Origin: JAEKNW01 sp963678375
GTDB taxonomy: Bacteria; Cloacimonadota; Cloacimonadia; Cloacimonadales; JAFGVF01
Length of the DNA: 64,000 nt
Assembly: GCA_963678375.2 (NCBI GenBank)
Contig: OY782831.1
Span: 2,170,001 to 2,234,000, forward strand
Direction: 5' to 3'
The translations under genes and the position numbers were made by a program. Positions 8,501 through 16,867 of this stretch are shown here, one piece after another. The notes under the pieces were generated by a model. It saw only the letters and a program-made list of their open reading frames with translations. It did no database searches and was not told the DNA's origin. How positions within the stretch are numbered: the stretch's first letter is position 1; each line of letters begins with the position of its first letter.

Positions 8501-11038
8501 AATAGTAATTGCATCCATTATTTTTGCATTCTTGAAAAAGAGAACACTAAGTCTATCTTGGAAAAGAAGATAGTATTTTAAGTCTATGTTTGAATAATCA
8601 ATCTCTTCAAGAATCTCTTTTACTTGAGCCATTTTACCTAATCTCTGATATATTTTAGTAGCTAAGAGTCTTAATTCTAATGATTGCTTAGCTGTTCTTA
8701 TCAGAGATTCAGCAATAGGAAAGAGATTAACTGCTTGTTCAAAATTCTCGAAAAGATAGTAGAGCTTTATCAGAATAAGGTATTTTTCAAAAATTGCTGG
8801 ATAGTTTTCCATAATACGGATAAGTTGTTCTGCTTTAGAGACTGAGACAACTATATCTAGCTTGCTACTAATCAGGCTGGCATCTCTTATAAGGTTTTTA
8901 TCAATGTGAGCTATTGAATCGATAACATTAATTTTAAGAACATTTATTAGGTTTTCAAAAGCTGCTTCTTGATTATGTTGTTCATCATTTAATTTGTATA
9001 ATCTAAGATTATATTTTCTGATAGCATCATAGTCCTTAGCAATCTTAGCGTTTTCTATGATACCTTGGCAAATTCGCATGTCATTAATTTCTATATCTTG
9101 GAAGTAAGAAATCACCTGTTCTGAATATTTGATCAGCTTATCTTTTGAACACTCACGGATAAGTCTTTTTTGAGCTTCTGGGAAAGTGAAGTGATAATAT
9201 TCACCAACTTTTATTAGTATTTCATTATTTAATGCATCAGTAATGAAATGATATAATTGAAGATCATTTATCTTAAAGAAATATTTTATTAGACTCTTAC
9301 TAAGTGGAGTTTGCACTATAGCTAACTGCATTAAGTATTTATAGCTATCTTCAGATAAATTACTCATTCTTATATATATCGAGTTTAGTATTGATTCAGG
9401 TAGAGTAGCGTGGTCAATATTATAAGAGAAGTTAAAACCAGACTCATTCCAAATCTTCCTCTTTTGTATTAAATCAATTAGGAATTCTTGGATAAAGTAA
9501 GGATTTCCACAAGTTCTTTTGTGTAGCTTATGTATCATGCTTTCTGGAACATCATTTTTGATAAGCTTTAAAACATATTTTTTGGATTCTTCATACTCTA
9601 AAAATGGAATTTTAATTATAACAGTTTCATTTAGTTTTTGCACTTGTCTATAGTTGTTAAAAGAAAGTGCTATGATGATTCTTGAAGTTGAGATGATATC
9701 AGCGCAAAAATTGATAAACTCAATACTGTTATCTTCTAATAGTTCAGCATGTCTGATAATGAAAACAAGTGGTCTTTCTTGAGAAAGGTGTTGAAGATAA
9801 CTTTTTAGTGAAGCAAAGTCTTCCATCATATCATCTTTTGAGAAATTTGTTAACTTGGCTGCATCCTCAGATTCATAAAGATATTTTTTCAATTTAGCTG
9901 ATATTTTGTTTAAGTCATCTTCCAGTAAAACTGCTGAATTGTTTTTACTTACAGAAGTATGAAATTCCTTTGTCAGGGCATAGAAGGGATCCTTGTGGTC
10001 CATACTACACTCGTAATCGAAGATATAATATTTACCTGTTAAGATATGGTATTTAAAGAGAGTAAGTATATCACCTTTTCCTAGACCTTTACCACCAACT
10101 AGGGATATTAATTTTCCATTGTTATTCTCTACAGCCTTCAAATATTGAGTAAGATTTTTACTTATATCTTCATTCACATAATAACTGTTAAATTTTAGGA
10201 AATTAACGGTAGACCATTGATATGAAAAAGAGTATTCCTTGATCTGATTTTTATTTATAAAATCTATAATCTCTGGTACACTTTTAAATCTATTTTCAGG
10301 ATTCTTTTCTAACAACCTAATAATTAGTTTTTCTAAGTCTTCTGGAATATCACTGTTGACTTGTCTTGGTAGCTTTGGTAGTAAATAGTCTTTGTTACCC
10401 TGAATAAAAGCCATTATTTGCTTAATAGAGAAAGGAAAAGCACCTGTGGTTAACCTATAAAGGGTTACACCTAAGGCATAGAAATCACTTTCTGGTTTTG
10501 GTTCATTTCCTAGATAAACTTCAGGGGCTATAAAGGGTAGCGAACCTGTTATTTTTTGTGGGTCACCATCTAAATCAATTTTAAAAAATCCATAGTCCAT
10601 AACTTTTATTTGCGGACCTGAACCTGTGAACCTAAAGAGAATATTATGGGGTTTTAGATCTTTATGAATCATTCCATGAGTATGTAGTGCATGCAGAGCA
10701 TAACAAATTTGAGTAACTATATTGTAAAGTTCAGAAATATTATCTCTATTAACTGGGAATCTATTTAATGGATGGCCATCATAATATTCACTTAAGGCAT
10801 AAACATTGTTACCAATATTACCAAAATCTACAATGTTGATTAAGTTGGGATGATTTATCTGGGTTAAATGATGCATATTGTTTGCAGGTAGTTTCTTGTA
10901 AAACTCTTTAGCATCTAGGTGGTTAAAATATTTTAAAGCATATATCTTATCTGTTCTTAAATCTCTTACTTTATATACAGTAGCCCATAACCCTGAGCCT
11001 AACTCTTCAATAACTTCGTATCTGGAATCTAATATCAT
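5558..11038 (-). CDS. Giant hybrid Ser/Thr kinase - ATPase - TPR - GAF - histidine kinase
   Basis: The product is about 1826 residues. Residues 1-270 form a Hanks-type kinase: a YEVIEELGSG loop, ALKYF lysine, HKDLKPHN catalytic loop and DYG in place of DFG. Then comes a STAND/AAA-like ATPase (about 300-620) whose P-loop reads GGKGLGKGD, lacking the usual Ser/Thr. A long helical TPR-like region (about 640-1200) leads to two GAF-like domains (about 1270-1590). The C-terminus is a histidine kinase with H-box VSHELNTPL, N-box LNAIRFT, VKDNGIGIP and a glycine-rich GLGLGLSTC. Similar multi-sensor kinases occur in cyanobacteria and myxobacteria. The start is set at 11038, where AGAGGGG sits 7 nt upstream; an ATG at 11059 lacks a ribosome site. 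No response regulator is adjacent. Confidence 0.92.
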   Translation of the reverse strand: MILDSRYEVIEELGSGLWATVYKVRDLRTDKIYALKYFNHLDAKEFYKKLPANNMHHLTQINHPNLINIVDFGNIGNNVYALSEYYDGHPLNRFPVNRDNISELYNIVTQICYALHALHTHGMIHKDLKPHNILFRFTGSGPQIKVMDYGFFKIDLDGDPQKITGSLPFIAPEVYLGNEPKPESDFYALGVTLYRLTTGAFPFSIKQIMAFIQGNKDYLLPKLPRQVNSDIPEDLEKLIIRLLEKNPENRFKSVPEIIDFINKNQIKEYSFSYQWSTVNFLKFNSYYVNEDISKNLTQYLKAVENNNGKLISLVGGKGLGKGDILTLFKYHILTGKYYIFDYECSMDHKDPFYALTKEFHTSVSKNNSAVLLEDDLNKISAKLKKYLYESEDAAKLTNFSKDDMMEDFASLKSYLQHLSQERPLVFIIRHAELLEDNSIEFINFCADIISTSRIIIALSFNNYRQVQKLNETVIIKIPFLEYEESKKYVLKLIKNDVPESMIHKLHKRTCGNPYFIQEFLIDLIQKRKIWNESGFNFSYNIDHATLPESILNSIYIRMSNLSEDSYKYLMQLAIVQTPLSKSLIKYFFKINDLQLYHFITDALNNEILIKVGEYYHFTFPEAQKRLIRECSKDKLIKYSEQVISYFQDIEINDMRICQGIIENAKIAKDYDAIRKYNLRLYKLNDEQHNQEAAFENLINVLKINVIDSIAHIDKNLIRDASLISSKLDIVVSVSKAEQLIRIMENYPAIFEKYLILIKLYYLFENFEQAVNLFPIAESLIRTAKQSLELRLLATKIYQRLGKMAQVKEILEEIDYSNIDLKYYLLFQDRLSVLFFKNAKIMDAITIEESLIEKFPATPDNEMMIIIAIIYNNLATYYSSIKRLDEAQNYFSKSISLFEKFNIEKQLVLIYNNLGDLYLKQGLTNKAYDLFLKSEELLERNYNSSTAVLTYINIAEAKLKFGEFESAKHYLGKAKEISDKVEGVKSDPSINRNLALAMSKTSTYKEYTDFIYAKNPELKDNKFNELNPLVKTYFYFLYEISATEAIEKLINNNSHISYSKLKEEEFYYNALNLLAMTKQNYEVAYRNIEFAKEYAQTSRNKYAYTIFRIREIECLLYLDKIDEAEAIYEEVLSLCQKYNYQYWEAVLRLHKCKIDLLNPNIHLRQVLRNLIDLANLCNEKRYLLIEVKTLGLIIQVLNQFEAIDMKSPYVFDYKKKIQYLVDFSNIKIYKDFLAKKHYYSRKISSFVFEKIAPRKRLTKQTLNKKIAELLQIKDMNRIIFFFAKLLDTLVSPTSFTIAIYNQDNMNYEEFSSDNFDFELIQTKEYTSLIKRAFTKNNVMTKKIKENYVAIVPLQIAKNRVGFILVQDNGDVAYTNNEILILNSISLQATTILLRVIDFIENHKRMTLMSRLMTVTNKLIGTTSLDRLEYEVVSEGINFLNASRGFFIQIEDSGNYKFTIALDNENNIVKQYTSLDNNALLKVQQLKKPLYSNNVSEDSFRKSRKRDKFLLLSYYCAPVTIDNKIYGIIYFDNYLDIQNQLYVNKEILNLFLLQVNTSIKNAVSYYNLFKKNIELVKLDSLKDDFINIVSHELNTPLTKLSTYVRKLKNNLTENPAKREELLKNVEGSVSKLINTTNDIITFNKFSITSGLRLGEIEIAELVNMCVSDSLPLADKRKLSMKTDIEDNIPPVFGDWESLSIMLNQIILNAIRFTNDFGEIIIGARRSTFQNERLNNQESVVIYVKDNGIGIPEKELDNIFKKFYELNDIYSHKSGTIEYRSSGLGLGLSTCKRIVDLNKGKIWIQSKEHEGTTVFVSLTIYKKKQDDKN

Positions 11039-11125
11039 AATTATCCCCTCTAGAGTCATTCCGGATAAAACCTAAACAATGTAGGAGAACTACCTATATC
11101 AGGTTAAACCGTAAATGTTCAATAA

Positions 11126-11144
11126 AATATTACGTTGTAATATT
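11126..11144. promoter_or_regulatory. Candidate operator palindrome
   Basis: A perfect inverted repeat, AATATTAC-GTT-GTAATATT, overlaps the -10 element and the expected transcription start of the giant kinase gene. This is the position of a repressor site. It could also be chance in AT-rich DNA, or a weak RNA hairpin. Confidence 0.45.
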
Positions 11145-11169
11145 ATAATATATATTAGATTTATGTCAA
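11142..11169 (-). promoter_or_regulatory. Sigma-70-type promoter of the giant kinase gene
   Basis: Read on the minus strand, TTGACA (11169-11164), a 16-bp spacer and TATAAT (11147-11142) are exact consensus hexamers. They lie about 100 bp upstream of the chosen start at 11038. Confidence 0.8.
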
Positions 11170-11299
11170 GGGAAGTTTAAAAATATGTTATTTAAGGCGA
11201 GGAGACTGTTCAGAAAGAATTCCTCATTTGTCATTAATAGGTAATATTATCTTTTTCTGGCATGTTTTGCTTTACCAAGTAAGTTTTTCTTTTATCCCT

Positions 11300-11353
11300 T
11301 GATTGTTACTCCCACCATAATGTAATAGGAACTAATGAAGAGAGTAACAATCA
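11300..11353. repeat. Dispersed hairpin repeat, copy 1
   Basis: The 12-nt arms TGATTGTTACTC (11300-11311) and GAGTAACAATCA (11342-11353) are perfect inverted repeats around a 30-nt centre. Related arms occur near 29102-29152 and 44530-44587. Confidence 0.6.
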
Positions 11354-11398
11354 GGTATAACTAAAGAAAGAATAGATTGGATAGCTAAGATAGTAATA

Positions 11399-12877
11399 TT
11401 ACTTGAGCAAAACCATTTTATGGATTAAATCTTCTTGATTAGATATAATTTTCAAGTAATAAATGCCTGATGGAAGGCTTTTCCCACTATCATCTTTAGC
11501 ATTCCAAAGAACTTGATGATTTCCCTTAGAATAGAAGTCTTCTCCAAGAGAAGTTACCTTTTGACCTTTGATGTTAAAAATATCTAGTTTGACCCTTGCA
11601 GGATTAACTATATTGAATGAAATAGTTGTTTCAGGATTGAAAGGGTTTGGGAAGTTAGTAATTTGAGTAGTTGGAGTAATAATTTGGGTATCATAATTTT
11701 CAACTTGCTCAATAGTAGAGGTAACAAAATCTAGATTGTTATCAGAAACAGTAACAGTAATTTCTTCCCATCCGTTAATAATTAAATCTGAAACTTGATC
11801 ACTCTCAAAGTTTACTTGGTCAGTAAAATCGTGAGATAATGGATGGAAAGTTAAAGTATCTATTCCATTAATCACAGCATAACAAGTTAATGGGAAGTTG
11901 TGATTCTCATCTAAATATGAAAAAGAGAGCAAACCTGTTAGTTCATTTTCCTGGATGGATGATATCTGAGGTAGAATGTTTTCTGTATTTTCTAAGACTA
12001 GTTGGTCAAGAAAGACTACTGCTGGATAAGTGTAATCAGTTTCTTGCATACCACCAGCTAGAGTAATCATTCCAGTTCCGGCAACAGTACTAAACATAGC
12101 TTGTTCAGGATCAAACCAACTATTGAAATCATCATCAGCATAGAGGTCAGACCAATCACAAGATAAGGTAAGTAAGTTATTATCAGAGTCAATATTTGTT
12201 TCGATTTCTCCAATTAATTCAATATCAGTCATGTCTGTACCGGTAATTTTGTAGAGCCCTGGCTGAATGATTCCTGCTTGATTAACAGTATATAATAAAC
12301 CGAAAGGGGTAAGGTTAATGTCATTAGGAATTATAAGAGAAATATATGAATAGAATGGTCCCCATATTGCTTCACTGACAGGAAAGCCACCACCATTGTT
12401 TTCAATAGCGAAGAAGAGTTTTTCATCATTGTAGGTGAAATGGGTAGAGATAATATCTAAGAAACTTTCTTCAACACTAGCGTCTTCACTTGTATCATTT
12501 ACTAACCAGTTAAGATTGTTTATTTGAACTTCTTCCTCTGCAGCTAGAGGGATTGGTTGAATTGCAACACCAGCATCTAGTTCAGAAACTACATCGTTGT
12601 AAGCTCTTAGACCAACTTTTAATGGTGAGTCGTTTGGAGCAGGAAGTTCTGTTTGATAACTATTAATACTATCTTCGATAAACTCAAAATTCTCATATTG
12701 CCAGATACCATTGTCAGCATAGTAAAAAGAAAGGTCATAAAAAAAACTTAGTTCTCCTCTGACTATAATGTGATCATCGATAGTCGGTGCACTGAAGCGA
12801 ATATTGTCTATCAAAGGTGAGGCAAGAATAGCTAAGCTAAAAGTAAAAACAGCAACAATTAATATTATTTTTTTCAT
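11399..12877 (-). CDS. Secreted protein with C-terminal FlgD-like sorting domain
   Basis: The protein has about 492 residues. It starts MKKIILIVAVFTF with a cleavable signal peptide. The ATG is chosen over a TTG 18 bp upstream because AGGAG lies 6 nt before it. The body is strand-rich and acidic with no recognised enzyme motif. The last 80 residues begin FPNPFNPETTISFN and end in a short basic tail (HKMVLLK), the pattern of the FlgD-like/type-IX-style C-terminal domain that directs proteins to the cell surface in FCB-group bacteria. It is cotranscribed with the barrel protein upstream, whose stop lies 8 bp before this start. Function beyond surface location is unknown. Confidence 0.8.
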   Translation of the reverse strand: MKKIILIVAVFTFSLAILASPLIDNIRFSAPTIDDHIIVRGELSFFYDLSFYYADNGIWQYENFEFIEDSINSYQTELPAPNDSPLKVGLRAYNDVVSELDAGVAIQPIPLAAEEEVQINNLNWLVNDTSEDASVEESFLDIISTHFTYNDEKLFFAIENNGGGFPVSEAIWGPFYSYISLIIPNDINLTPFGLLYTVNQAGIIQPGLYKITGTDMTDIELIGEIETNIDSDNNLLTLSCDWSDLYADDDFNSWFDPEQAMFSTVAGTGMITLAGGMQETDYTYPAVVFLDQLVLENTENILPQISSIQENELTGLLSFSYLDENHNFPLTCYAVINGIDTLTFHPLSHDFTDQVNFESDQVSDLIINGWEEITVTVSDNNLDFVTSTIEQVENYDTQIITPTTQITNFPNPFNPETTISFNIVNPARVKLDIFNIKGQKVTSLGEDFYSKGNHQVLWNAKDDSGKSLPSGIYYLKIISNQEDLIHKMVLLK

Positions 12878-12885
12878 ATTATCTC

Positions 12886-13566
12886 CTATTTCCAAAATTT
12901 ATATGATAAAGTTAAAACATGATTTTGATTACTAAGTACCACAGGTTCCATATCTTGATAAGTTGGGAAATTAATTTTATACCAGCTCAATGAAAAGCGA
13001 TATTCAATTCCTAAATCTATACCAAAGTCTTCTAGATTAGTCGAGAAGCCGTAGAGCAGACTGTAATCAAACTCATCCAGATTTTTTATTTTATAAGAAT
13101 CCTTGAGAGGAATCAAGCTAGTGTTCTCTCCACTCCCAATTTGAACATTTCCATCTATGTTATAATAAGCACTTATCAGGTAAGAGAAAGAGAAACCTAC
13201 TAGACTCTTAATCTTAAATCTACCAAGATCCAGAAGACTGTATTTTATCATAAAAGGCACTTCTAAGTAATGTAAATCATAAGTTAGATCAAATTGGACA
13301 GGTTGCTCTTTAACACTGATACTTTGTCTTGAACCTTTAGGAGCATAAAGAACTTCTTGTATAAAAGAAAGTTTACTTGTTATTTTGTGGTCAGCAAAAA
13401 GTCCTGTCCTAAAAATAGGATATGATTTAATATCTATATCATAGCCTTCAGCTTGATCTTTTGAACCGTAAGCTTGACCTAAACCACCACCAACAATAAT
13501 TCCAAATTCTGTAGATGATGCAGAAACACTAATCAAAAGTATTAGTAGAATGAAATATTTACTCAC
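12886..13566 (-). CDS. Outer-membrane beta-barrel protein, PorT-like
   Basis: The 226 residues start at a GTG with AAGGGG about 8 nt upstream. A signal peptide (about residues 1-18) is followed by alternating amphipathic strands. LHYLEVPFMIKYSL is typical of the outer-membrane beta-barrel (PorT/OMP_b-brl_2) family, and the protein ends in an aromatic-rich strand, LTLSYKFWK. It would sit in the outer membrane. The gene is immediately upstream of the secreted protein gene and probably in one transcript with it. The family call comes from pattern; the cargo or role is not known. Confidence 0.75.
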   Translation of the reverse strand: MSKYFILLILLISVSASSTEFGIIVGGGLGQAYGSKDQAEGYDIDIKSYPIFRTGLFADHKITSKLSFIQEVLYAPKGSRQSISVKEQPVQFDLTYDLHYLEVPFMIKYSLLDLGRFKIKSLVGFSFSYLISAYYNIDGNVQIGSGENTSLIPLKDSYKIKNLDEFDYSLLYGFSTNLEDFGIDLGIEYRFSLSWYKINFPTYQDMEPVVLSNQNHVLTLSYKFWK

Positions 13567-13589
13567 CTAATAAACCCCTTGAACAAAAA

Positions 13590-13621
13590 AAATAGTTGGA
13601 AAGTTACTTTTCCAACTATTT
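13590..13621 (-). terminator. Intrinsic terminator after trxA
   Basis: A 13-bp stem (13590-13602 with 13609-13621) has a 6-nt loop. A run of A on the plus strand at its left (13585 onward) gives a U-tract on the minus-strand transcript. Confidence 0.8.
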
Positions 13622-13628
13622 ATTAAAA

Positions 13629-13940
13629 TTATAAAAAATTCTTAATTTTATTGGCTAGTACGCTTTTAGAAACTACACCAACAGTTTGATCAACTTCTTT
13701 TCCATCTTTAAATATTAGTATTGTAGGGATACTCATAATATTGAACTTAGCAGTTAACTCAGGATAATCATCTACGTTAAATTTATATACTTTTACATCA
13801 GGCATTTCTTTAGCTATTTCTTCAACAACAGGTGTCATAAGTCTGCATGGACCACACCAAATAGCCCAAAAGTCAACTATACTTACACCTTCTTTGACTG
13901 ATTCTTCGAAATTTTCATTAGTAAGTGATATCAAAGACAT
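13629..13940 (-). CDS. trxA: Thioredoxin
   Basis: This is a 103-residue thioredoxin of normal length, a cytoplasmic dithiol reductant. The active site is WAIWCGPCR (Cys29 and Cys32), and the cis-proline loop is MSIPTILIF. It has its own promoter and terminator, so it is probably a single-gene unit between the pot operon and the barrel protein gene. The ATG is preceded by GGAGG at good spacing. Confidence 0.97.
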   Translation of the reverse strand: MSLISLTNENFEESVKEGVSIVDFWAIWCGPCRLMTPVVEEIAKEMPDVKVYKFNVDDYPELTAKFNIMSIPTILIFKDGKEVDQTVGVVSKSVLANKIKNFL

Positions 13941-13966
13941 TATATCCTCCAGATCAATTTTATGAT

Positions 13967-13994
13967 ATTATAGTAGTTTTTCACCTTATAACAA
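13967..13994 (-). promoter_or_regulatory. Promoter of trxA
   Basis: On the minus strand, TTGTTA (13994-13989), a 16-bp spacer and TATAAT (13972-13967) lie about 27 bp upstream of the trxA start. Confidence 0.65.
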
Positions 13995-14025
13995 GAAAAA
14001 AAAATAAAAAAGCTCTTGTTGTTCT

Positions 14026-14820
14026 TTAAATTAGCATTTTTCTAATTGGTTTAGAAAGGAAGGTAATGAATAAGGTCAGCATAATCATAATTGATGATAA
14101 GGCATTAATAGTGGTAACAGATCCCCTTCTAATAGCACTTTCAACATAGACAGGCAAAGTATTAAAACCTCTACCTGTTGAGAAAAATGTGATGATAAAA
14201 TCATCTAGGGACAAAGTAAAAGCTAAGAGTCCTGCTGCTAATATTCCAGGTAGTATGATTGGGAATTTTACTTTCCAAAAGAATTGGCTTTTATTAGCAC
14301 CTAAATCCATTGCAGCTTCTTCAAGAGAATTATCAAATCCTTGCAGACGGGACTGGATAACAATGATTGTATAGGAAACACAGAAAGTAATATGAGCAAT
14401 AATAACTGTTACTTTTCCCATTGGGAATCTTAAAAAACTAAACAACATTGCTATGGAAACACCCATAAGAATATCAGGCATCACTAAGGGTAAAAAGATT
14501 ATTCCTTGGAATAGCTTCTTTGCTTTAAAATACTTATTTTCAAGTCCAAGAGCAGTAACTAGTCCGATTGCTGTAGAAATGAGAGTTGAAATAGTAGCTA
14601 CACTCAATGAATTCCAAAAGGCACTTTTCAAGTTATCATTTTCCCAGAGCAGTTGATAATACTTGAATGTGAAGCCATTCCAACCTGCTATGATTTTTGA
14701 GTCGTTAAAACTATATATTACTAATATTAAAATTGGAACATAGAGAAATAAGAGTACTAGAGTGAATATTGTTATATTGAGGGAAGCAAAGAAAGCTTTC
14801 AACTTAGATTTATAGTTCAT
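14026..14820 (-). CDS. potC: Spermidine/putrescine ABC transporter permease PotC
   Basis: This 264-residue inner-membrane permease has six predicted helices. The EAA loop reads LEEAAMDLGANKSQFFWKV (about 160-178), the contact site for the ATPase. It is the fourth gene of a potD-potA-potB-potC minus-strand operon, so it acts in polyamine import. Its start codon overlaps the potB stop by one base (TAATG), indicating translational coupling. SLDDFIITFFSTG matches PotC well. Confidence 0.95.
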   Translation of the reverse strand: MNYKSKLKAFFASLNITIFTLVLLFLYVPILILVIYSFNDSKIIAGWNGFTFKYYQLLWENDNLKSAFWNSLSVATISTLISTAIGLVTALGLENKYFKAKKLFQGIIFLPLVMPDILMGVSIAMLFSFLRFPMGKVTVIIAHITFCVSYTIIVIQSRLQGFDNSLEEAAMDLGANKSQFFWKVKFPIILPGILAAGLLAFTLSLDDFIITFFSTGRGFNTLPVYVESAIRRGSVTTINALSSIMIMLTLFITFLSKPIRKMLI

Positions 14821-15701
14821 TATGACCTCCTAGAGCTCTGCCTATAATAGTTGTAGCCTGTAAGCAAGAGAAAAGCTACAAGTAATAACAAGAGAAAGGA
14901 TAGGGCTGAGGCTAAAGGCCAGTTGCGGGGTATTGATTTTACTTTGAAAGTAATTAGCTGTCCTATAAAAGCAGAACTTTGATGACCTACAAGCTGAGGG
15001 ATTATGTAGGTTCCTAAAGCTGGGATAAAAACTAAGATTGAACCAGCAAAAATACCTTCTAAAGAGAGGGGGAGAGTTATCTTAAAGAAAGACTCTATCT
15101 CATTTGCTCCAAGATCCATTGATGCTTCTAGTAGATTATAATTAAATTTTTCTAAAACAGAATAAATGGGTAGTATCATATATGGTAAGTAAACATATAC
15201 CATTACTAACAAGACTGCTCCATTGGTTCTGAGGAGCATCAAAGGTTCATCAATTAATCCAAGCTGAAGCAGAAGATTGTTCAGCATACCTTGTGATGAT
15301 AAAAATATCTTCCAAGAGAAAATTCTGATTATGAAATTTGTCCAAAAAGGTATAATTATCAGTATAAGTAAAAGATTCTGAACCTTCTTTGCTGATTTAG
15401 CAATTATATAAGCAACAGGAAAACCAATTAAGATAGTAATCAGTGTAGTTACTAAAGACATTACCAGTGAGTGAGTTATGGAATCAAGATACGAAGGTGA
15501 AAAAGCTTCTTTCCATGACTGCAAGGAGAAGATAAACTTAATGTCATAAACACCAGGAGTCAACACACTGTAGAATATGACTATTATATAAGGAATAAGA
15601 AAAAAAAGTGTAATCCATAGCAAAAAAGGTGTGGTCAATAACCAAGAATTCTTATTCTCTTTCTTAATTTTTGCTAATTCATTTTTAGTGAGCATTTCCA
15701 T
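14820..15701 (-). CDS. potB: Spermidine/putrescine ABC transporter permease PotB
   Basis: The 293-residue protein has six hydrophobic helices and an EAA loop, LLEASMDLGANEIESFFKI. The IPALGTYIIPQLVG segment is typical of PotB. It pairs with PotC in the inner membrane. Its start immediately follows the potA stop and its stop overlaps the potC start. A second in-frame ATG two codons in (15695) is an equally possible start, since neither has a strong ribosome site. Confidence 0.95.
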   Translation of the reverse strand: MEMLTKNELAKIKKENKNSWLLTTPFLLWITLFFLIPYIIVIFYSVLTPGVYDIKFIFSLQSWKEAFSPSYLDSITHSLVMSLVTTLITILIGFPVAYIIAKSAKKVQNLLLILIIIPFWTNFIIRIFSWKIFLSSQGMLNNLLLQLGLIDEPLMLLRTNGAVLLVMVYVYLPYMILPIYSVLEKFNYNLLEASMDLGANEIESFFKITLPLSLEGIFAGSILVFIPALGTYIIPQLVGHQSSAFIGQLITFKVKSIPRNWPLASALSFLLLLLVAFLLLTGYNYYRQSSRRS

Positions 15702-16856
15702 CTATTTTCTTCTTAGATTCTTCATAATATTTTCTGAGTTAATACCACTATCATCACTTTCGAAAATGATATGTGTGTCAGTATCATGCCAATAGAGATA
15801 GACTTTTTCTTCCCAGTCTAAGGATAGTTCATCTACATAGACTTTCTTATGTTGCTGGAAAACTCTAAAGAAGTAAGTACCAACTTTTACTATGTACTGG
15901 GTGTGAGTTCCTGCATAAAGAATATCTTCAATAACTCCTTGTAGAATATTAAAATCATCTTTTTTCTTAGGAGGTTTTCTCGATATAGCAATTTTCTCAG
16001 GTCTAAGTGATAAAGTAATAGTATCATCAATTAAAGGTTGCCTGTGATATGTAGTATCAAGTTCTATCTGTAAATCAGAATCAGTTTGGCAGACTACACT
16101 TGCAAAGTCATCATTTACTTCCACAACCCTACCTTCAATGAGATTAGTTTCTCCAATGAAATATGCTGAAAAGATAGTTTCAGGGCGTTCGTAAACATCA
16201 TCAGGAGAACCTACTTGGGCAAATTTACCCTTATTCATAATAGCAAGCCTATCAGCAATATTCAAGGCTTCACTTTGGTCATGGGTAACATAGAGGAAGG
16301 TTATTCCAACTGCATCATGGATATTCATTAACTCGATTAGCATATGCTGTCTTAGTTTTAAATCAAGGGCGGCTAAAGGTTCATCTAACAGGAGTACTTT
16401 TGGTTCATTAATCAAGGCTCTGGCAATAGCAATTCTTTGCTTTTGTCCACCACTAAGTTGATTGGGAAACTTATTAATATGATCATCCATTTTGACTAAC
16501 TTAAGCATCTGATGGACTCTATCTTCGATTTCTGACTTATTTTTTCTTTTAATCTTTAAACCAAATGCAATATTATTAAATATATCCATATGAGGGAAAA
16601 GTGAGTAATTCTGAAAAATAGTATTCACAGGTCTCTTGTAGGGAGGTAGTTTAGATATATCTTTATTCCCAATGAAAATATTTCCCTCTGTTGGAGTTTC
16701 AAAACCAGCAATCATTCTTAAAAGAGTAGTTTTGCCACAACCACTTGGACCTAAGAAAGAGAAAAATTCTCCTTGCTTAATATCCAAAGTCAAAGAATCT
16801 ACAGCAATAAAATTATCAAATTTCTTTGTAACATTTACTAGTCTTAAATCTTCCAA
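15702..16856 (-). CDS. potA: Spermidine/putrescine ABC transporter ATPase PotA
   Basis: The 384-residue ATPase has Walker A GPSGCGKTT, signature LSGGQKQR, Walker B VLLLDEP and the switch histidine in VTHD. A C-terminal TOBE-like regulatory domain begins near residue 240. The start is a TTG with AGAGGA about 7 nt upstream. It energises the PotB/PotC channel. The gene lies 11 bp downstream of potD and directly abuts potB. Confidence 0.96.
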   Translation of the reverse strand: MEDLRLVNVTKKFDNFIAVDSLTLDIKQGEFFSFLGPSGCGKTTLLRMIAGFETPTEGNIFIGNKDISKLPPYKRPVNTIFQNYSLFPHMDIFNNIAFGLKIKRKNKSEIEDRVHQMLKLVKMDDHINKFPNQLSGGQKQRIAIARALINEPKVLLLDEPLAALDLKLRQHMLIELMNIHDAVGITFLYVTHDQSEALNIADRLAIMNKGKFAQVGSPDDVYERPETIFSAYFIGETNLIEGRVVEVNDDFASVVCQTDSDLQIELDTTYHRQPLIDDTITLSLRPEKIAISRKPPKKKDDFNILQGVIEDILYAGTHTQYIVKVGTYFFRVFQQHKKVYVDELSLDWEEKVYLYWHDTDTHIIFESDDSGINSENIMKNLRRK

Positions 16857-16867
16857 TAATCAGTCCT

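Larger units (their letters stand above)
11060..11398. other. Intergenic stretch: promoter, palindrome, hairpin repeat
   Basis: No coding region is seen. It holds the promoter and palindrome for the giant kinase (11126-11169) and a long inverted repeat (11300-11353). The segment 11170-11299 shows nothing recognisable. Confidence 0.6.
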
